64,000 nucleotides of DNA from Bacteroidetes bacterium GWB2_32_14 (GTDB lineage: Bacteria > Bacteroidota > Bacteroidia > Bacteroidales > UBA12077): assembly GCA_001768235.1 (NCBI GenBank), contig MENK01000001.1, positions 1 through 64,000 of the forward strand. Direction: 5' to 3'. Under the pieces are notes generated by a model. It made no database searches, was not told the origin of the DNA, and saw nothing but the letters and a program-made list of their open reading frames with translations. The translations under genes and the position numbers were made by a program. Shown here piece after piece: positions 29,637 to 39,643 of this stretch. Numbering within the stretch: position 1 is the stretch's first letter; each line of letters opens with the position of its first letter.

Positions 29637-30782
29637 ATGGGGAAAGCTGCATTACTAAATCCATTTCCGACATCAGGATATTATGGCCCCGACTATTTTT
29701 GTGATAGGGAAAATGAAACATCACAATTAATAAGAGATATTAAAAACGGAAATTCAACGACTCTCATTGCCATTCGAAGAATTGGTAAAACAGGACTGAT
29801 TCATCATACACTGAAGATATTACCAAAAGAATGGAAGGGAATTTATATTGATATTCTTGCCACAGAAACCCTGACGGAATTTTTAAATACCCTTGCAACA
29901 TCCATTATTCAGGCAGTTCCACAGAAAAGCAGCATTGGTAAAAAGTTTTGGAACTTTATACAATCTTTAAGGCCCATTATTACATTTGACCTGCTAACAG
30001 GCATGCCACAGGCATCTTTTGATATTACTCAAAAGAATGCAGAATTAAATATAAGTGCTGTATTAAAATTTATCGACAGTCAGGATTTTAAGACTGTAAT
30101 TGCAATTGATGAGTTTCAGCAAATATTAAATTATCCTGAAAAAAACACAGATGCCTGGTTAAGAACAATTATCCAACAGTTAAAAAATGTTGTTTTTATA
30201 TTTTCGGGAAGTCAGCAACACATTATGACAGAATTATTTGCATCACCAAGCCGCCCGTTTTTCAGAAGTGCTCAATTTTTAAAACTTGGAAAAATAAACA
30301 AAGACATATATGCAGAATTTATTATTCGTAAGTTCGAAGAATATCATAAACATATTGACAAGCAGATAGTACATGAAATTATTGAATGGTGCAATGGCCA
30401 TACATATTATGTACAGCAACTTTTTAACAGGATTTTTTTTGTTACACAAGAAAACGCTACTATTGAGATATGGCATCAGCAAGCTAATCTGTTATTAAAT
30501 GAACAGGAACCTGTTTTTATAAATTACCGAAACCTGTTAACATCAGCACAATGGAAATTACTTAAAGCTATTGCCGTAGAAGGAGAAGTATATTCACCTA
30601 CATCAAAAGATTTTATTTCGAAATACGGATTGGGAAGTTCTGCAGCATTACTACGCTCATTAAATTCTTTACGAAAGTACGAACTTATATACAGTGATTC
30701 TGATTCAGGCAGAAAGACTTTTTATAGTGTATATGATGTATTTTTTCAGCAGTGGGGCAAAGAAAAAGCACGCAAAAAATAA
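29637..30782 (+). CDS. stand-alone AAA ATPase (archaeal-ATPase / ATPase_2 family)
   Basis: A 381-residue STAND-like P-loop ATPase. The N-terminus NPFPTSGYYGPDYFCDRE is followed by a P-loop of the form IAIRRIGKTGLIHH (about 45-58), Walker B TVIAIDEFQQIL (about 155-166) and sensor FIFSGSQQHIMTELF. A winged-helix C-terminal region (about 290-375) includes SSAALLRSLNSLRKYELIY. In Bacteroidota such genes are abundant, variable between strains and of unknown function. It sits alone just after tRNA-Ser with its own promoter, which suggests an accessory gene, though no integrase is present. Confidence 0.82.
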   Translation: MGKAALLNPFPTSGYYGPDYFCDRENETSQLIRDIKNGNSTTLIAIRRIGKTGLIHHTLKILPKEWKGIYIDILATETLTEFLNTLATSIIQAVPQKSSIGKKFWNFIQSLRPIITFDLLTGMPQASFDITQKNAELNISAVLKFIDSQDFKTVIAIDEFQQILNYPEKNTDAWLRTIIQQLKNVVFIFSGSQQHIMTELFASPSRPFFRSAQFLKLGKINKDIYAEFIIRKFEEYHKHIDKQIVHEIIEWCNGHTYYVQQLFNRIFFVTQENATIEIWHQQANLLLNEQEPVFINYRNLLTSAQWKLLKAIAVEGEVYSPTSKDFISKYGLGSSAALLRSLNSLRKYELIYSDSDSGRKTFYSVYDVFFQQWGKEKARKK

Positions 30783-30938
30783 CAGTCTTAAATACTCTTA
30801 AATTTTCAATCTTATTGATAGTACGAATTATTTGCCTGTTTTACCTTTAGTCGGGCAGATACTCAGATTAATAAGTGTTTTTATACCTGTAATGAAAAAC
30901 AAACCAAGTAATTCTAATCAAAAATCCTGAACGGCTTT

Positions 30939-32000
30939 TTATTTATACCCAACGGCAGCATAACCAACCCAATGGTGATTATTTGCAGGAGCTGTTACTC
31001 CCATTTTCAAATCATTAACTTTTAACACTGAATGGTCTATACTGGTTGAGTAACCAATAAAAGTTCCGTTTAATCCATTTCCATTATTCAGGTTATCAAG
31101 ATTTTGAGCAACAAGCAGGCCAAAGGGAACAGCGTAACGGCCACACCATGTCCATTTATATTCTTTATAATCCGTTTCCTGAACGGTGTAATTTATAAAC
31201 CGTTGAATCTTTTCAGATGTAATTTCATTAATCAGGCAATTTGTAATGATCTCCATTTCGTGGTTTCGTGCATTGATTAATCCTAAACTATCCGTTCCAT
31301 AAGATGCATAATTTTTACCTCCCCAGTCTTTGTCTCCATAATGAACAGCGTCGGTTGAAATCAAAATAGCAAGGTCTTGTCCCCATTGCAAATTCTTTTC
31401 TTTCATAATTTCAAATACAACAGATGACAAGGATTCTGATATCTGCTGCATTTTATCATAAGTCATATATGGAATCAACACAGGGATAATCTCGATATTC
31501 CTGTTTTTAAACTGCAAAAAAGGAATTAATGCTTCCAGCGAATGCTCAACGCTTTGCATCTCGTCATGAACAAGATACAAGCTATCAGGTAAACCAGTAA
31601 TAATTTGATCACGTATTTCAGAAACCAGGATATTCCCGTAAGGTGCTTTCCAGGCATCGAAGGAATCAAATATGATTTTATTTTCGAGATTATAATTCTT
31701 TGCTTTGTGGGCAACGCCAAAAAGAATAACTGTTTTGGCTTTTATTCCGCTTAAAACTTTAGGATACATATCTCCCACATAAGAATAATCATCGTGTGGT
31801 GATATGGCTGCTTTCCATTGCTGATCGCTAGAAGAATCATATTTTAAACGACTCATTATACTGTCCATTTGCCAATTGAACCGGGCAAATCCAACAGTAT
31901 CGACAACAGGCCGTATTTTTAATTGAGAAGTTTCCTTTGTGCCACAATTAGTTATGGCTATCATCGCAATAAATGAAATCAGGATGTAGTGCTTTTTCAT
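30939..32000 (-). CDS. Memo-like (AmmeMemoRadiSam protein B) exported lipoprotein
   Basis: About 353 residues, starting at the internal Met that opens a lipoprotein signal (MKKHYILISFIAMIAITNCG); an in-frame ATG at 32045 would add 15 residues in front of it. The rest matches the Memo/LigB superfamily: SPHDDYSYVG (where cytoplasmic Memo has PHAGY), FGVAHKAKNY, EHSLEALIPFLQF, ISTDAVHYG and a late WCGRYAVPFG. The His, His and Cys that bind metal in Memo appear to be conserved. Memo proteins are normally cytoplasmic; this one has a lipobox. No radical-SAM or AMMECR1 partner gene is adjacent, so the substrate is unknown. Confidence 0.78.
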   Translation of the reverse strand: MKKHYILISFIAMIAITNCGTKETSQLKIRPVVDTVGFARFNWQMDSIMSRLKYDSSSDQQWKAAISPHDDYSYVGDMYPKVLSGIKAKTVILFGVAHKAKNYNLENKIIFDSFDAWKAPYGNILVSEIRDQIITGLPDSLYLVHDEMQSVEHSLEALIPFLQFKNRNIEIIPVLIPYMTYDKMQQISESLSSVVFEIMKEKNLQWGQDLAILISTDAVHYGDKDWGGKNYASYGTDSLGLINARNHEMEIITNCLINEITSEKIQRFINYTVQETDYKEYKWTWCGRYAVPFGLLVAQNLDNLNNGNGLNGTFIGYSTSIDHSVLKVNDLKMGVTAPANNHHWVGYAAVGYK

Positions 32001-32098
32001 TGGAATCTTTTTTATCAAAAATAAAAAATCCATACTAAAATGCATGGATCTTTTTGAATAAATAATATCTCGATATGCTGTATTAAAAAAATTCCCGT

Positions 32099-33769
32099 CT
32101 AGAATAACCCTACAATATTTCCGTTTTCATCAATATCAATTTTTTCTGCCGACGGGATGCTTGGCAAGCCCGGCATTCGCATTATTGTTCCCGCGATAGG
32201 AACAATAAACCCGGCTCCTGACGACAATTCAATTTCCCTGATTTTAACAGTAAAATCACGAGGCCGGTTTCTCTTGTACTGGTCGTCGGATAATGATTTT
32301 TGAGTTTTTGCTATACATACAGCAAGATTGTTCAATCCCAACTCATTGATTTTCTTTAATTGATTTTTTGCTTCGATTGAATACTCCACATTCTTTGCCC
32401 CATACATTTTGGTTGCAATAGCCTCGATTTTTTCTTCATAACTCCATTCAGGGTAATACAAAGGTTTGAAGCATGTAGGGCAATCGGAAACAGCCTTAAC
32501 CACTTTTTCGGCCAACTCAGTTGCTCCATCACCACCTTTAGCCCATGCATCATTTAGTGCAACAGTAATTCCTAATGTTTCACAATGTTTCTCGAGCAAT
32601 TCAATTTCTGCTGTAGTATCCGAATCAAATTTATTAATAGCTACCACGGGTTTAAATCCGTAATAACTCATATTTTCGATATGTTTATCGAGGTTCTCGA
32701 AACCTGTTTCAAGTGCTTTTAAGTTTTCTTTTGCTAATTCAGATAATTTTGCCCCGCCGTGGTATTTAAGGGCACGAATTGTTGCAACAATAACTACAGC
32801 ATTGGGCATTAACTCGCCGCCCTGCGATTTGATATTAAAGAATTTCTCTGCGCCTAACTCACTTGCAAAACCAGCTTCGGTAACCACATAATCTGTTAAT
32901 GACAACCCCATTTTTGTAGCAATAATGGTATTTGTTCCCTGGGCAATATTGGCAAACGGGCCACCATGAATGATTGCAGGATTTCCTTCTAAAGTCTGAA
33001 CCAGGTTTGGTTTGATAGCGTCTTTCAAAAGAACTGTCATTGCTCCCTGGGCTTTTAGGTCACGTGCAAAAATGGGTTTGTCGTCGTAAGTATATCCAAT
33101 AAAAATATTACCCAGTCTTTTCTTTAAGTCCTGCAAATTTTCGGAAACGCATAAAGTAGCCATTACCTCCGATGCGGCAGTAATGTTAAATCCTGTTTCA
33201 CGGGGCACTCCTTGTTTAGGGCCACCCAAACCAATTACAATATCACGTAAGGAACGCTCGTTCATATCCATTACCCGTTTCCATTCTACAGTTCGTGGAT
33301 CAATCCCTAAATTGCCTTCTTTTAACTGAATATTATTATCTATAAGTGCAGCTAACAAGTTGTGTGCTTTTTCCACGGCAGACAAGTCGCCGGTAAAATG
33401 TAAATTGATATCTTCCATCGGAATAACCTGAGAAAATCCACCACCGGCAGCACCGCCTTTTATTCCAAATACAGGCCCTAATGATGGTTCGCGTAAAACA
33501 ACCATAGCCTTTTTCCCGATTTTATTCAAAGCCTGTGTTAATCCTATAGATGTTGTGGTTTTTCCTTCACCAGCAGGGGTGGGAGTAATTGCTGTAACAA
33601 GAATTAATTTTGCCTTTTTAACTTTTTCTTCATCAATTAACTTTAATGGAAGCTTAGCTTTATATTTTCCATACAACTCCAAATCGTCTTCCTGAATACC
33701 AATTTGTTTTGCGATATTTACTATTGGCTGAATTTTTGCACCCTGAGCTATTTCAATGTCTGATTTCAT
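32099..33769 (-). CDS. fhs: formate-tetrahydrofolate ligase
   Basis: A full-length 556-residue Fhs, which makes 10-formyl-tetrahydrofolate from formate, ATP and tetrahydrofolate. The ATP site is TPTPAGEGKTTTSIGL (about 62-77). Other family blocks are visible: REPSLGPVFGIKGGAAGGG, FTGDLSAVEKAHNLLAALID, EAGFASELGAEKFF and the C-terminal GAGFIVPIAGTIMRMPGLP. The enzyme feeds purine synthesis or one-carbon metabolism in anaerobes. Minus strand, between the chemoreceptor and the Memo-like gene; probably its own unit. Confidence 0.97.
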   Translation of the reverse strand: MKSDIEIAQGAKIQPIVNIAKQIGIQEDDLELYGKYKAKLPLKLIDEEKVKKAKLILVTAITPTPAGEGKTTTSIGLTQALNKIGKKAMVVLREPSLGPVFGIKGGAAGGGFSQVIPMEDINLHFTGDLSAVEKAHNLLAALIDNNIQLKEGNLGIDPRTVEWKRVMDMNERSLRDIVIGLGGPKQGVPRETGFNITAASEVMATLCVSENLQDLKKRLGNIFIGYTYDDKPIFARDLKAQGAMTVLLKDAIKPNLVQTLEGNPAIIHGGPFANIAQGTNTIIATKMGLSLTDYVVTEAGFASELGAEKFFNIKSQGGELMPNAVVIVATIRALKYHGGAKLSELAKENLKALETGFENLDKHIENMSYYGFKPVVAINKFDSDTTAEIELLEKHCETLGITVALNDAWAKGGDGATELAEKVVKAVSDCPTCFKPLYYPEWSYEEKIEAIATKMYGAKNVEYSIEAKNQLKKINELGLNNLAVCIAKTQKSLSDDQYKRNRPRDFTVKIREIELSSGAGFIVPIAGTIMRMPGLPSIPSAEKIDIDENGNIVGLF

Positions 33770-34018
33770 AATGAAAGTAAATTAGTGGATTATTAAATCA
33801 ATATTGTTTCTTATAAAATTAATAAATTTACATAACTACATGCATTGATTTGTTAATTTTTTATACTAAAACAGTTCACAAAAAGTTTTGTTCAACTTTT
33901 ATTTTATCTGTTTGATTATAAGCGCATTAATTGTTAAACAAAATGATTCGCTGGATAAATCCAAATTATATTACCATTTATACCTGGCAATTGGGCAAGA
34001 ATAAGTTCTTGTATCGGA

Positions 34019-35977
34019 TTAGTTTACTTTAAAATAATTTATTACTCCTTTTAGTACATCGGCATTGGTTGATAATTGGCTTGCATTGGATGCAATATCC
34101 TTTGAAATTAAAAGGTTCTCATCCGTAATCTCTTTTAACCGGACCATATCGGGATTTCCATTTCGGGAACCATTGTATCCCGAATCAATAATTTGGTGAA
34201 TGAGAATTGATGTCTGCTGAATTTCTGTAACAACAGACTGAAGAATAAGCAATGATTCCTCCGCGATTTTAATGCTTTCCTGAGAAGTAATATCAATACC
34301 AATAGTTGCAGACTTACTTTGTTCGGCAAGTTTTTGAATCTCTTTGGCCACAATGGCAAATCCTTTACCATGTTCGCCTGCCCGGGCAGCTTCAACAGCT
34401 GCATTAACCGAAATAAAATTTGTCTGTCGGTAAATATCTTCAATAACCCGGGTTTTTTGTATAATCCCTTTTAACGATTCTACCGTTTTATTTACTTTTT
34501 CCAGTCCCTCATTAACATGGCTAACCGCTTTCTCTGAAATCATTTTTATCTGGCTCATCGATCTGTTAACATCCAGGGTAAAACGATCCTGTTCAGTTCC
34601 GCTATTCATAATTCTTTGAGAGTTATCATTTAGCGAATTTGCGGTATTAATTAATTCTTGAATGCTCGATGATATTTCTGAAATAATCGCTCTTAATTTC
34701 CGGGTCATCTGCTGCAACGAAATAATTAAATCGCCATCTTTACTTAACATAGTACTTTCCATATCGGCTGACAAATTCCCATTCGAAATTTTTTTGGCTA
34801 AATCTTCAATCTCCATAAAGGATGAAGTCATTTTATTTATTACATCTGCCAATTCTCCAATTTCATCTTTTCTTGAAATATCAAGTGTTTTACTAAAATC
34901 TCCCTTGCTGCATTTTTGGGCGTGTTGCGCTACTTTAATCAAAGGTTGGGTAATATTATGGGCAATAAACCATACAATAGTTACCAATAGTAACAATCCA
35001 ATAATTCCAATGATGATAACGTAATTTATACTTTTATTTGCTTCGTGTAGCAAAACATTAACCGGCACCGCGATTCCCATCGACCAGGTATTTTTTGATT
35101 CTCCTATCTTTATGGGAGCAAATGAAAAGTATGATGGCGTTTTTAACGTATAGTGATCGCTAACATAACTAAAGAACATTCCTTTTCGGATATTTTCAAT
35201 GGTTTTTTCAGCTATTGATTTATCTATATAAATATCTTTTACCGATTTATTTATAAATTCTTTATTTGGGTGAGCAACAATAATGCCATCATACGAAATT
35301 AAAAATGCATAACTGTTTTCGTAAGGTTTTAGTTTTTCAATTTTACCCTGAAAATGTTCCAGCGAGATATCAACGCCAACAATACCAATATATTTTTTAT
35401 TTTTCAAGATTGGCGAAATAAAACTTGTCATTAATATTTCATCATCTTTTTTCCCTGTAAAAGAATAAAAGTAAGGTTCTTCCACGCTTTCGGCTGCTTC
35501 CCTTTTTATTCTTTCGTAATCGCCTGAATCTCCATCCAGGTTTTTTAACTCATTTTCATTTTCTATGAGGTTTCCGTTTCGCCAAAAATTTTCGACATAC
35601 CGACCATATGGACGTTTCCATTCAGGATTGATGTATTGTAGCTCCCAGCTATCCCACAAAGCATAAAACTGTGGATTCTTTTCGAAAACGCCCTTGTATA
35701 ATGCTTTTACAATTTCTGTGCGTTTGTCTGACGAAAATACATCATAATTCTCGAAAGCCTGAGCCAATGTTCTAACAGTAATCATGTCTGAATTAAATTC
35801 ACCTTTTGTAATATTAGCATTTTCACTTATATACGCATCTATATAATTTGTTGCATCGTTGTATGCCGTATTTTTTATTTTTAATGATATAAAAGCTATA
35901 GAAACAGAATAAACAAGGATGACAGATCCCAAAACAAATAACAAGATTTTGGATCGTATTTTTAAACGAAATGCCAT
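34019..35977 (-). CDS. methyl-accepting chemotaxis protein with Cache sensor domain
   Basis: A 652-residue receptor. Transmembrane helix 1 (about 12-34) is followed by a periplasmic dCache-type sensor (about 35-315; YINPEWKRPYGRYVENFWRNG, KYIGIVGVDISLEHFQGKI), transmembrane helix 2 (about 318-340), a HAMP domain (ITQPLIKVAQHAQKCSKGDFS) and a signalling coiled coil. The hairpin tip is present in RQTNFISVNAAVEAARAGEHGKGFAIVAKEIQKLA. No other che gene is in the window, so it is an orphan receptor. An AGGAGG Shine-Dalgarno lies 7 bases before the ATG, rare in this phylum. Confidence 0.93.
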   Translation of the reverse strand: MAFRLKIRSKILLFVLGSVILVYSVSIAFISLKIKNTAYNDATNYIDAYISENANITKGEFNSDMITVRTLAQAFENYDVFSSDKRTEIVKALYKGVFEKNPQFYALWDSWELQYINPEWKRPYGRYVENFWRNGNLIENENELKNLDGDSGDYERIKREAAESVEEPYFYSFTGKKDDEILMTSFISPILKNKKYIGIVGVDISLEHFQGKIEKLKPYENSYAFLISYDGIIVAHPNKEFINKSVKDIYIDKSIAEKTIENIRKGMFFSYVSDHYTLKTPSYFSFAPIKIGESKNTWSMGIAVPVNVLLHEANKSINYVIIIGIIGLLLLVTIVWFIAHNITQPLIKVAQHAQKCSKGDFSKTLDISRKDEIGELADVINKMTSSFMEIEDLAKKISNGNLSADMESTMLSKDGDLIISLQQMTRKLRAIISEISSSIQELINTANSLNDNSQRIMNSGTEQDRFTLDVNRSMSQIKMISEKAVSHVNEGLEKVNKTVESLKGIIQKTRVIEDIYRQTNFISVNAAVEAARAGEHGKGFAIVAKEIQKLAEQSKSATIGIDITSQESIKIAEESLLILQSVVTEIQQTSILIHQIIDSGYNGSRNGNPDMVRLKEITDENLLISKDIASNASQLSTNADVLKGVINYFKVN

Positions 35978-35984
35978 AAATTAT

Positions 35985-35990
35985 CCTCCT
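35985..35990 (-). promoter_or_regulatory. strong Shine-Dalgarno sequence of the chemoreceptor gene
   Basis: AGGAGG on the minus strand, 7 bases before the ATG at 35977. Most genes in this window lack such a motif, as expected for Bacteroidota, so it stands out and supports this start. Confidence 0.8.
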
Positions 35991-36173
35991 TAAAATTACC
36001 GTGAGTGAATTTTAAATTTACAATTTTTTACTATTAAAGCAATAGCCATAAAATATAAATTTGATAAAGGGAATAAAATAGATTGAACAGGATATCTTTC
36101 CTGTACCAAATCAAGGCATAACAATCCAAAACTGGTAGCTCGAAATAATAAACTCTTTTAGCTTATAGCTGAT

Positions 36174-37184
36174 TTAAGGTTCGTAACGGGATTCGGTCAG
36201 GATTTTCTGATATCGATCATCCATCATGAGTTGTTCCAGTGTAATACCCGGGTTGCGGGCCATATATTTAACGACTATTTCGTGGCCTAACCAAACGACA
36301 GCTCTTCCGGGTGATTCTTTTGGAAATCCTGCTGTAAATGGTGCCGGGTTTATAAATTTGTTTATTGTCATATAATCTGTAGAAAACAAGATTTTCTGAT
36401 CGATTAAATTATTCCACATTTCTTTCTCGTGTTGTTTGCACCAGTTTAGTTGTTTCCCGGTAAAACCAAACTTTAGTGTATCGTTTACATTCGGGAACAT
36501 GGCATCAAGAAAATACTGAATCTTACCATGATAAACCATATTGTTTACCAGGTTATCAACAGAATCATTATACGTAAATTCTGTTAATGCCCATGCTTTT
36601 AATGCATCGGTTGGAATTTTTGACGGGTGCATATTTACCTGTATGTATTCCGAAATTCCAAGCCGGTCGTAGAATTCACAGTCAGACCCCAGGTATTTAT
36701 CCAGCCCGATTGACAGGATACTATCGGCTACAACCATTGACTGATTAAAACCACCAATAAAGGTATAGATTGCAGGGATTTTTCGTTTAGGAAAATAATA
36801 TTTGTAATATGTAAATGCATTATTCAGCTCATCTTCAATATTTGTAATTGTTGGAAAAATCTCTATTGTTTTATCATGTATTTTATTTATTGTATAATCC
36901 GTTACAAATGCCTGCAGGTAATCGGGATATGCAGGATTTGAAGAATTACTTAAATTAATAACCCGCAGATTGTATAATTCGAAGAATTCCCCGTATTTTT
37001 CTTTAAGATTTGGGATTGCATTTTTTACATCACCTAAATCAATGTCGAATAAATCTTTATCGAGACGTTTAATTTCAATACCGGCATCAATTTTTGATAT
37101 ATCAACATCGAATTTATTTTTTTTAGTACAAGAATAAGGTACAGCGATAATAATTAAACAAAAGATGAATAGCTTACGTGTCAT
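36174..37184 (-). CDS. gldB: gliding motility lipoprotein GldB
   Basis: A 336-residue lipoprotein (signal ends in VPYSC, Cys19) matching GldB: IEIKRLDKDLFDID, then EKYGEFFELYNLRVI, a long alpha-helical middle, GRAVVWLGHEIVVKYMARNPGITLEQLM and a short C-terminus. GldB is needed for gliding in Flavobacterium but is also found in non-gliding Bacteroidota, where its role is unclear. A PorT-like barrel gene and nadE are divergent next to it; gldB-nadE neighbourhoods are known in the phylum. Confidence 0.9.
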   Translation of the reverse strand: MTRKLFIFCLIIIAVPYSCTKKNKFDVDISKIDAGIEIKRLDKDLFDIDLGDVKNAIPNLKEKYGEFFELYNLRVINLSNSSNPAYPDYLQAFVTDYTINKIHDKTIEIFPTITNIEDELNNAFTYYKYYFPKRKIPAIYTFIGGFNQSMVVADSILSIGLDKYLGSDCEFYDRLGISEYIQVNMHPSKIPTDALKAWALTEFTYNDSVDNLVNNMVYHGKIQYFLDAMFPNVNDTLKFGFTGKQLNWCKQHEKEMWNNLIDQKILFSTDYMTINKFINPAPFTAGFPKESPGRAVVWLGHEIVVKYMARNPGITLEQLMMDDRYQKILTESRYEP

Positions 37185-37264
37185 AAAATTTAAATTAATT
37201 TAAAAAAAAGGTCTGAATTTTGTGTACAAACAACAAAATCTCTTTTCCCAAACTGTTTTTTAAC

Positions 37265-37272
37265 TATTTTTG
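37265..37272 (+). promoter_or_regulatory. -7 element of the beta-barrel/nadE unit
   Basis: TATTTTTG matches TAnnTTTG and ends 28 bases before the ATG of the beta-barrel gene. The -33 region is T-rich (TTTT) rather than TTTG. Confidence 0.45.
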
Positions 37273-37300
37273 TAATAACTAAAAACTGAGGCCTAAAAGT

Positions 37301-37960
37301 ATGAAAAAGTATTTAATAATTTTAACAATAACATTGACTTCCCTAAGTGTATTCTCACAAAATATGCGGTTTACTGTTTTTGTAGATCCAAAGTTTTCAT
37401 GGATGACCCCGGATTTAAAAGATGTTAGCAGCGAAGGATCAAAGCTTGGTGTAAATATCGGATTAAATGTGGATAATTTCTTTGCTCCAAATTATGCTTT
37501 CATGACAGGTATTTCAATTGATAATACAGGTGGTTTTTTAAAATATAATCTTGATGAAAAAAAACCTATAGAAACAAATGGTGGAATAGATTCAATACCT
37601 ACAGGTAGTACACTTGAATATAAACTGCAGTACATAACAGTTCCTCTTGGATTAAAATTAAAAACCAATGAAATAGGATATTTCACCTTTTTCACACACC
37701 TGGGGATTAATGCGGGTGTTAATATAAAAGCAACAGGCAATGTAGATAATTACGAACTCGAAAATGAAAACATAAGTGATGAAATAAAGTTATTTAACCT
37801 GGCTTATTATATTGGAGCCGGGGTTGAATATTCTATAGGAGGCAATAGCGCCATTGTGCTTGGGCTAACCTATAGCAATGGTTTTATTGATATTACGACA
37901 GATTCAAACAATAAAGTAACATGCAGTAATGTTGCAATCCGTATTGGTATTTTATTTTAA
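37301..37960 (+). CDS. PorT-family outer-membrane beta-barrel protein
   Basis: A 219-residue protein with a signal peptide ending in SVFSQ and an eight-strand-like barrel (FTVFVDPKFSWM, GLNVDNFFAPNYAFMTGISI, LQYITVPLGLKLKTNE, HLGINAGVNIKA, AYYIGAGVEYSIGG, C-terminal VAIRIGILF). This is the outer-membrane beta-barrel domain shared with PorT/SprT; whether it serves the type IX secretion system cannot be decided from sequence. The nadE gene starts 24 bases later in the same direction. Confidence 0.85.
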   Translation: MKKYLIILTITLTSLSVFSQNMRFTVFVDPKFSWMTPDLKDVSSEGSKLGVNIGLNVDNFFAPNYAFMTGISIDNTGGFLKYNLDEKKPIETNGGIDSIPTGSTLEYKLQYITVPLGLKLKTNEIGYFTFFTHLGINAGVNIKATGNVDNYELENENISDEIKLFNLAYYIGAGVEYSIGGNSAIVLGLTYSNGFIDITTDSNNKVTCSNVAIRIGILF

Positions 37961-37984
37961 AATCCTTTACAAAAACTTACAATT

Positions 37985-39643
37985 ATGAAAATCGCACTTG
38001 CCCAATTAAATTATCACATTGGGAATTTTGAGAGAAATACTGCTAAAATCGTAGAGAAAATTGAAGAAGCAAAAAACGATTCTGTTGATTTAATTGTATT
38101 TTCAGAGATGTCTGTATGTGGATATCCGCCACAAGATTTGCTCGAAAAAAAATCATTTATTGATCATTGCCAGGAAGCTGTCGATGAAATTGTTTCGAAT
38201 ACAAAAAACATAGCCGTTATTATTGGATCTCCAACTGTTAATTTTCATCCTAAAGGGAAAAAATTACACAATTCCGCTTTATTTATTCACGATGGTGAAA
38301 TTCAATTTATCCAACATAAAACACTTTTACCAACATACGATATTTTTGATGAATACAGGTACTTTGAGCCCAACGATAAGTTTAATGTAATTGAGTACAA
38401 AGGAGAAAAAATTGCCATTACCATCTGCGAGGACTTATGGGATGAGCAACCCGTAAGCAATACATTTGCAAGAAATCAGCTTTACACAGTTACTCCAATG
38501 GAAAAGTTGATTGAACACAAGCCTGACTTTGTTATAAACATTGCAGCATCTCCTTTTTCTTATACAAAAATATGGGGCCGAAAAAATATTTTTATACGAA
38601 ATTCAAAGAAATATAAACTCCCGATTTTTAATGTAAACCAGGTTGGCGCTCAAACCGAACTGATTTTCGACGGTGGATCAATGGTTATAAATTCTGATGG
38701 AACTATAGCCGATGAATTAAAGTTGTTTGCCGAAGACTATAAAGTTTACAATCTCGAAGAAATTAAAAGAAAAAAATTAAAAAAACATATTAACGAGGAT
38801 CCTTATGTAATTGCTAAAATTCATGATGCTTTAGTACTGGGAATTCGCGATTATTTTAAAAAAGTGAATTTAACCAAGGCTACTTTGGGGTTATCAGGAG
38901 GAATTGATTCTGCTGTTGCATTGGCAATTGCATCAGAAGCTCTGGGGCACGAGAATATGAGAGTGCTTTTATTGCCATCAAAATTCTCATCCGATCATTC
39001 AATTGCAGATGCTGTAAAACTTGCAGAAAACCTGGGTGTTCGATATGATATTATTAATATCCAGGATGTTGTTGACAATTTTAATAAAAGCCTGCAAACA
39101 ATTTTTAAAGGATTAAAAGAAGATATTACAGAAGAAAACATACAAGCCAGGGCACGGGGAACAATTCTAATGGCCCTGTCAAATAAATTCGGACACATAT
39201 TACTAAATACATCTAATAAAAGCGAGTCAGCCGTGGGTTATGGAACACTTTACGGGGATATGGCCGGGGGATTATCTGTTTTAGGCGATGTTTATAAAAC
39301 AGATGTATATAAACTGGCTCAATACATTAACCGCGAGAAAGAAATTATTCCTCTTCATTCGATTCAAAAAGCACCATCGGCAGAATTAAGGCCAGATCAA
39401 AAAGACAGCGACTCGTTACCCGAATATGAGGTACTCGATAAAATACTATTCGAATATATTGAACTACAAAAAACACCCGATGAAATAATTTCAGAAGGCT
39501 GGGAAAAGAGTGTAGTTGAAAGGATAATTAAACTGGTTGACAGCAACGAGTTTAAGCGATACCAGGCTCCGCCAATTTTACGCATTTCGTCGAAAGCATT
39601 TGGAGCAGGAAGAAGAATTCCCCTGGTTGCTAAACTTTATTAA
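37985..39643 (+). CDS. nadE: glutamine-dependent NAD+ synthetase
   Basis: A 552-residue two-domain enzyme. The N-terminal nitrilase-type glutaminase (about 1-260) has the catalytic triad Glu in VFSEMSVCGYPP, Lys in HKTLLPTYD and Cys in ITICEDLWD. The C-terminal synthetase (about 270-552) has the ATP-pyrophosphatase loop LGLSGGIDSAVALAIA and the later NKSESAVGYGTLYGDMAGG. It converts nicotinate adenine dinucleotide to NAD+ with ammonia from glutamine. ATG start 24 bases after the beta-barrel gene. Confidence 0.97.
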   Translation: MKIALAQLNYHIGNFERNTAKIVEKIEEAKNDSVDLIVFSEMSVCGYPPQDLLEKKSFIDHCQEAVDEIVSNTKNIAVIIGSPTVNFHPKGKKLHNSALFIHDGEIQFIQHKTLLPTYDIFDEYRYFEPNDKFNVIEYKGEKIAITICEDLWDEQPVSNTFARNQLYTVTPMEKLIEHKPDFVINIAASPFSYTKIWGRKNIFIRNSKKYKLPIFNVNQVGAQTELIFDGGSMVINSDGTIADELKLFAEDYKVYNLEEIKRKKLKKHINEDPYVIAKIHDALVLGIRDYFKKVNLTKATLGLSGGIDSAVALAIASEALGHENMRVLLLPSKFSSDHSIADAVKLAENLGVRYDIINIQDVVDNFNKSLQTIFKGLKEDITEENIQARARGTILMALSNKFGHILLNTSNKSESAVGYGTLYGDMAGGLSVLGDVYKTDVYKLAQYINREKEIIPLHSIQKAPSAELRPDQKDSDSLPEYEVLDKILFEYIELQKTPDEIISEGWEKSVVERIIKLVDSNEFKRYQAPPILRISSKAFGAGRRIPLVAKLY

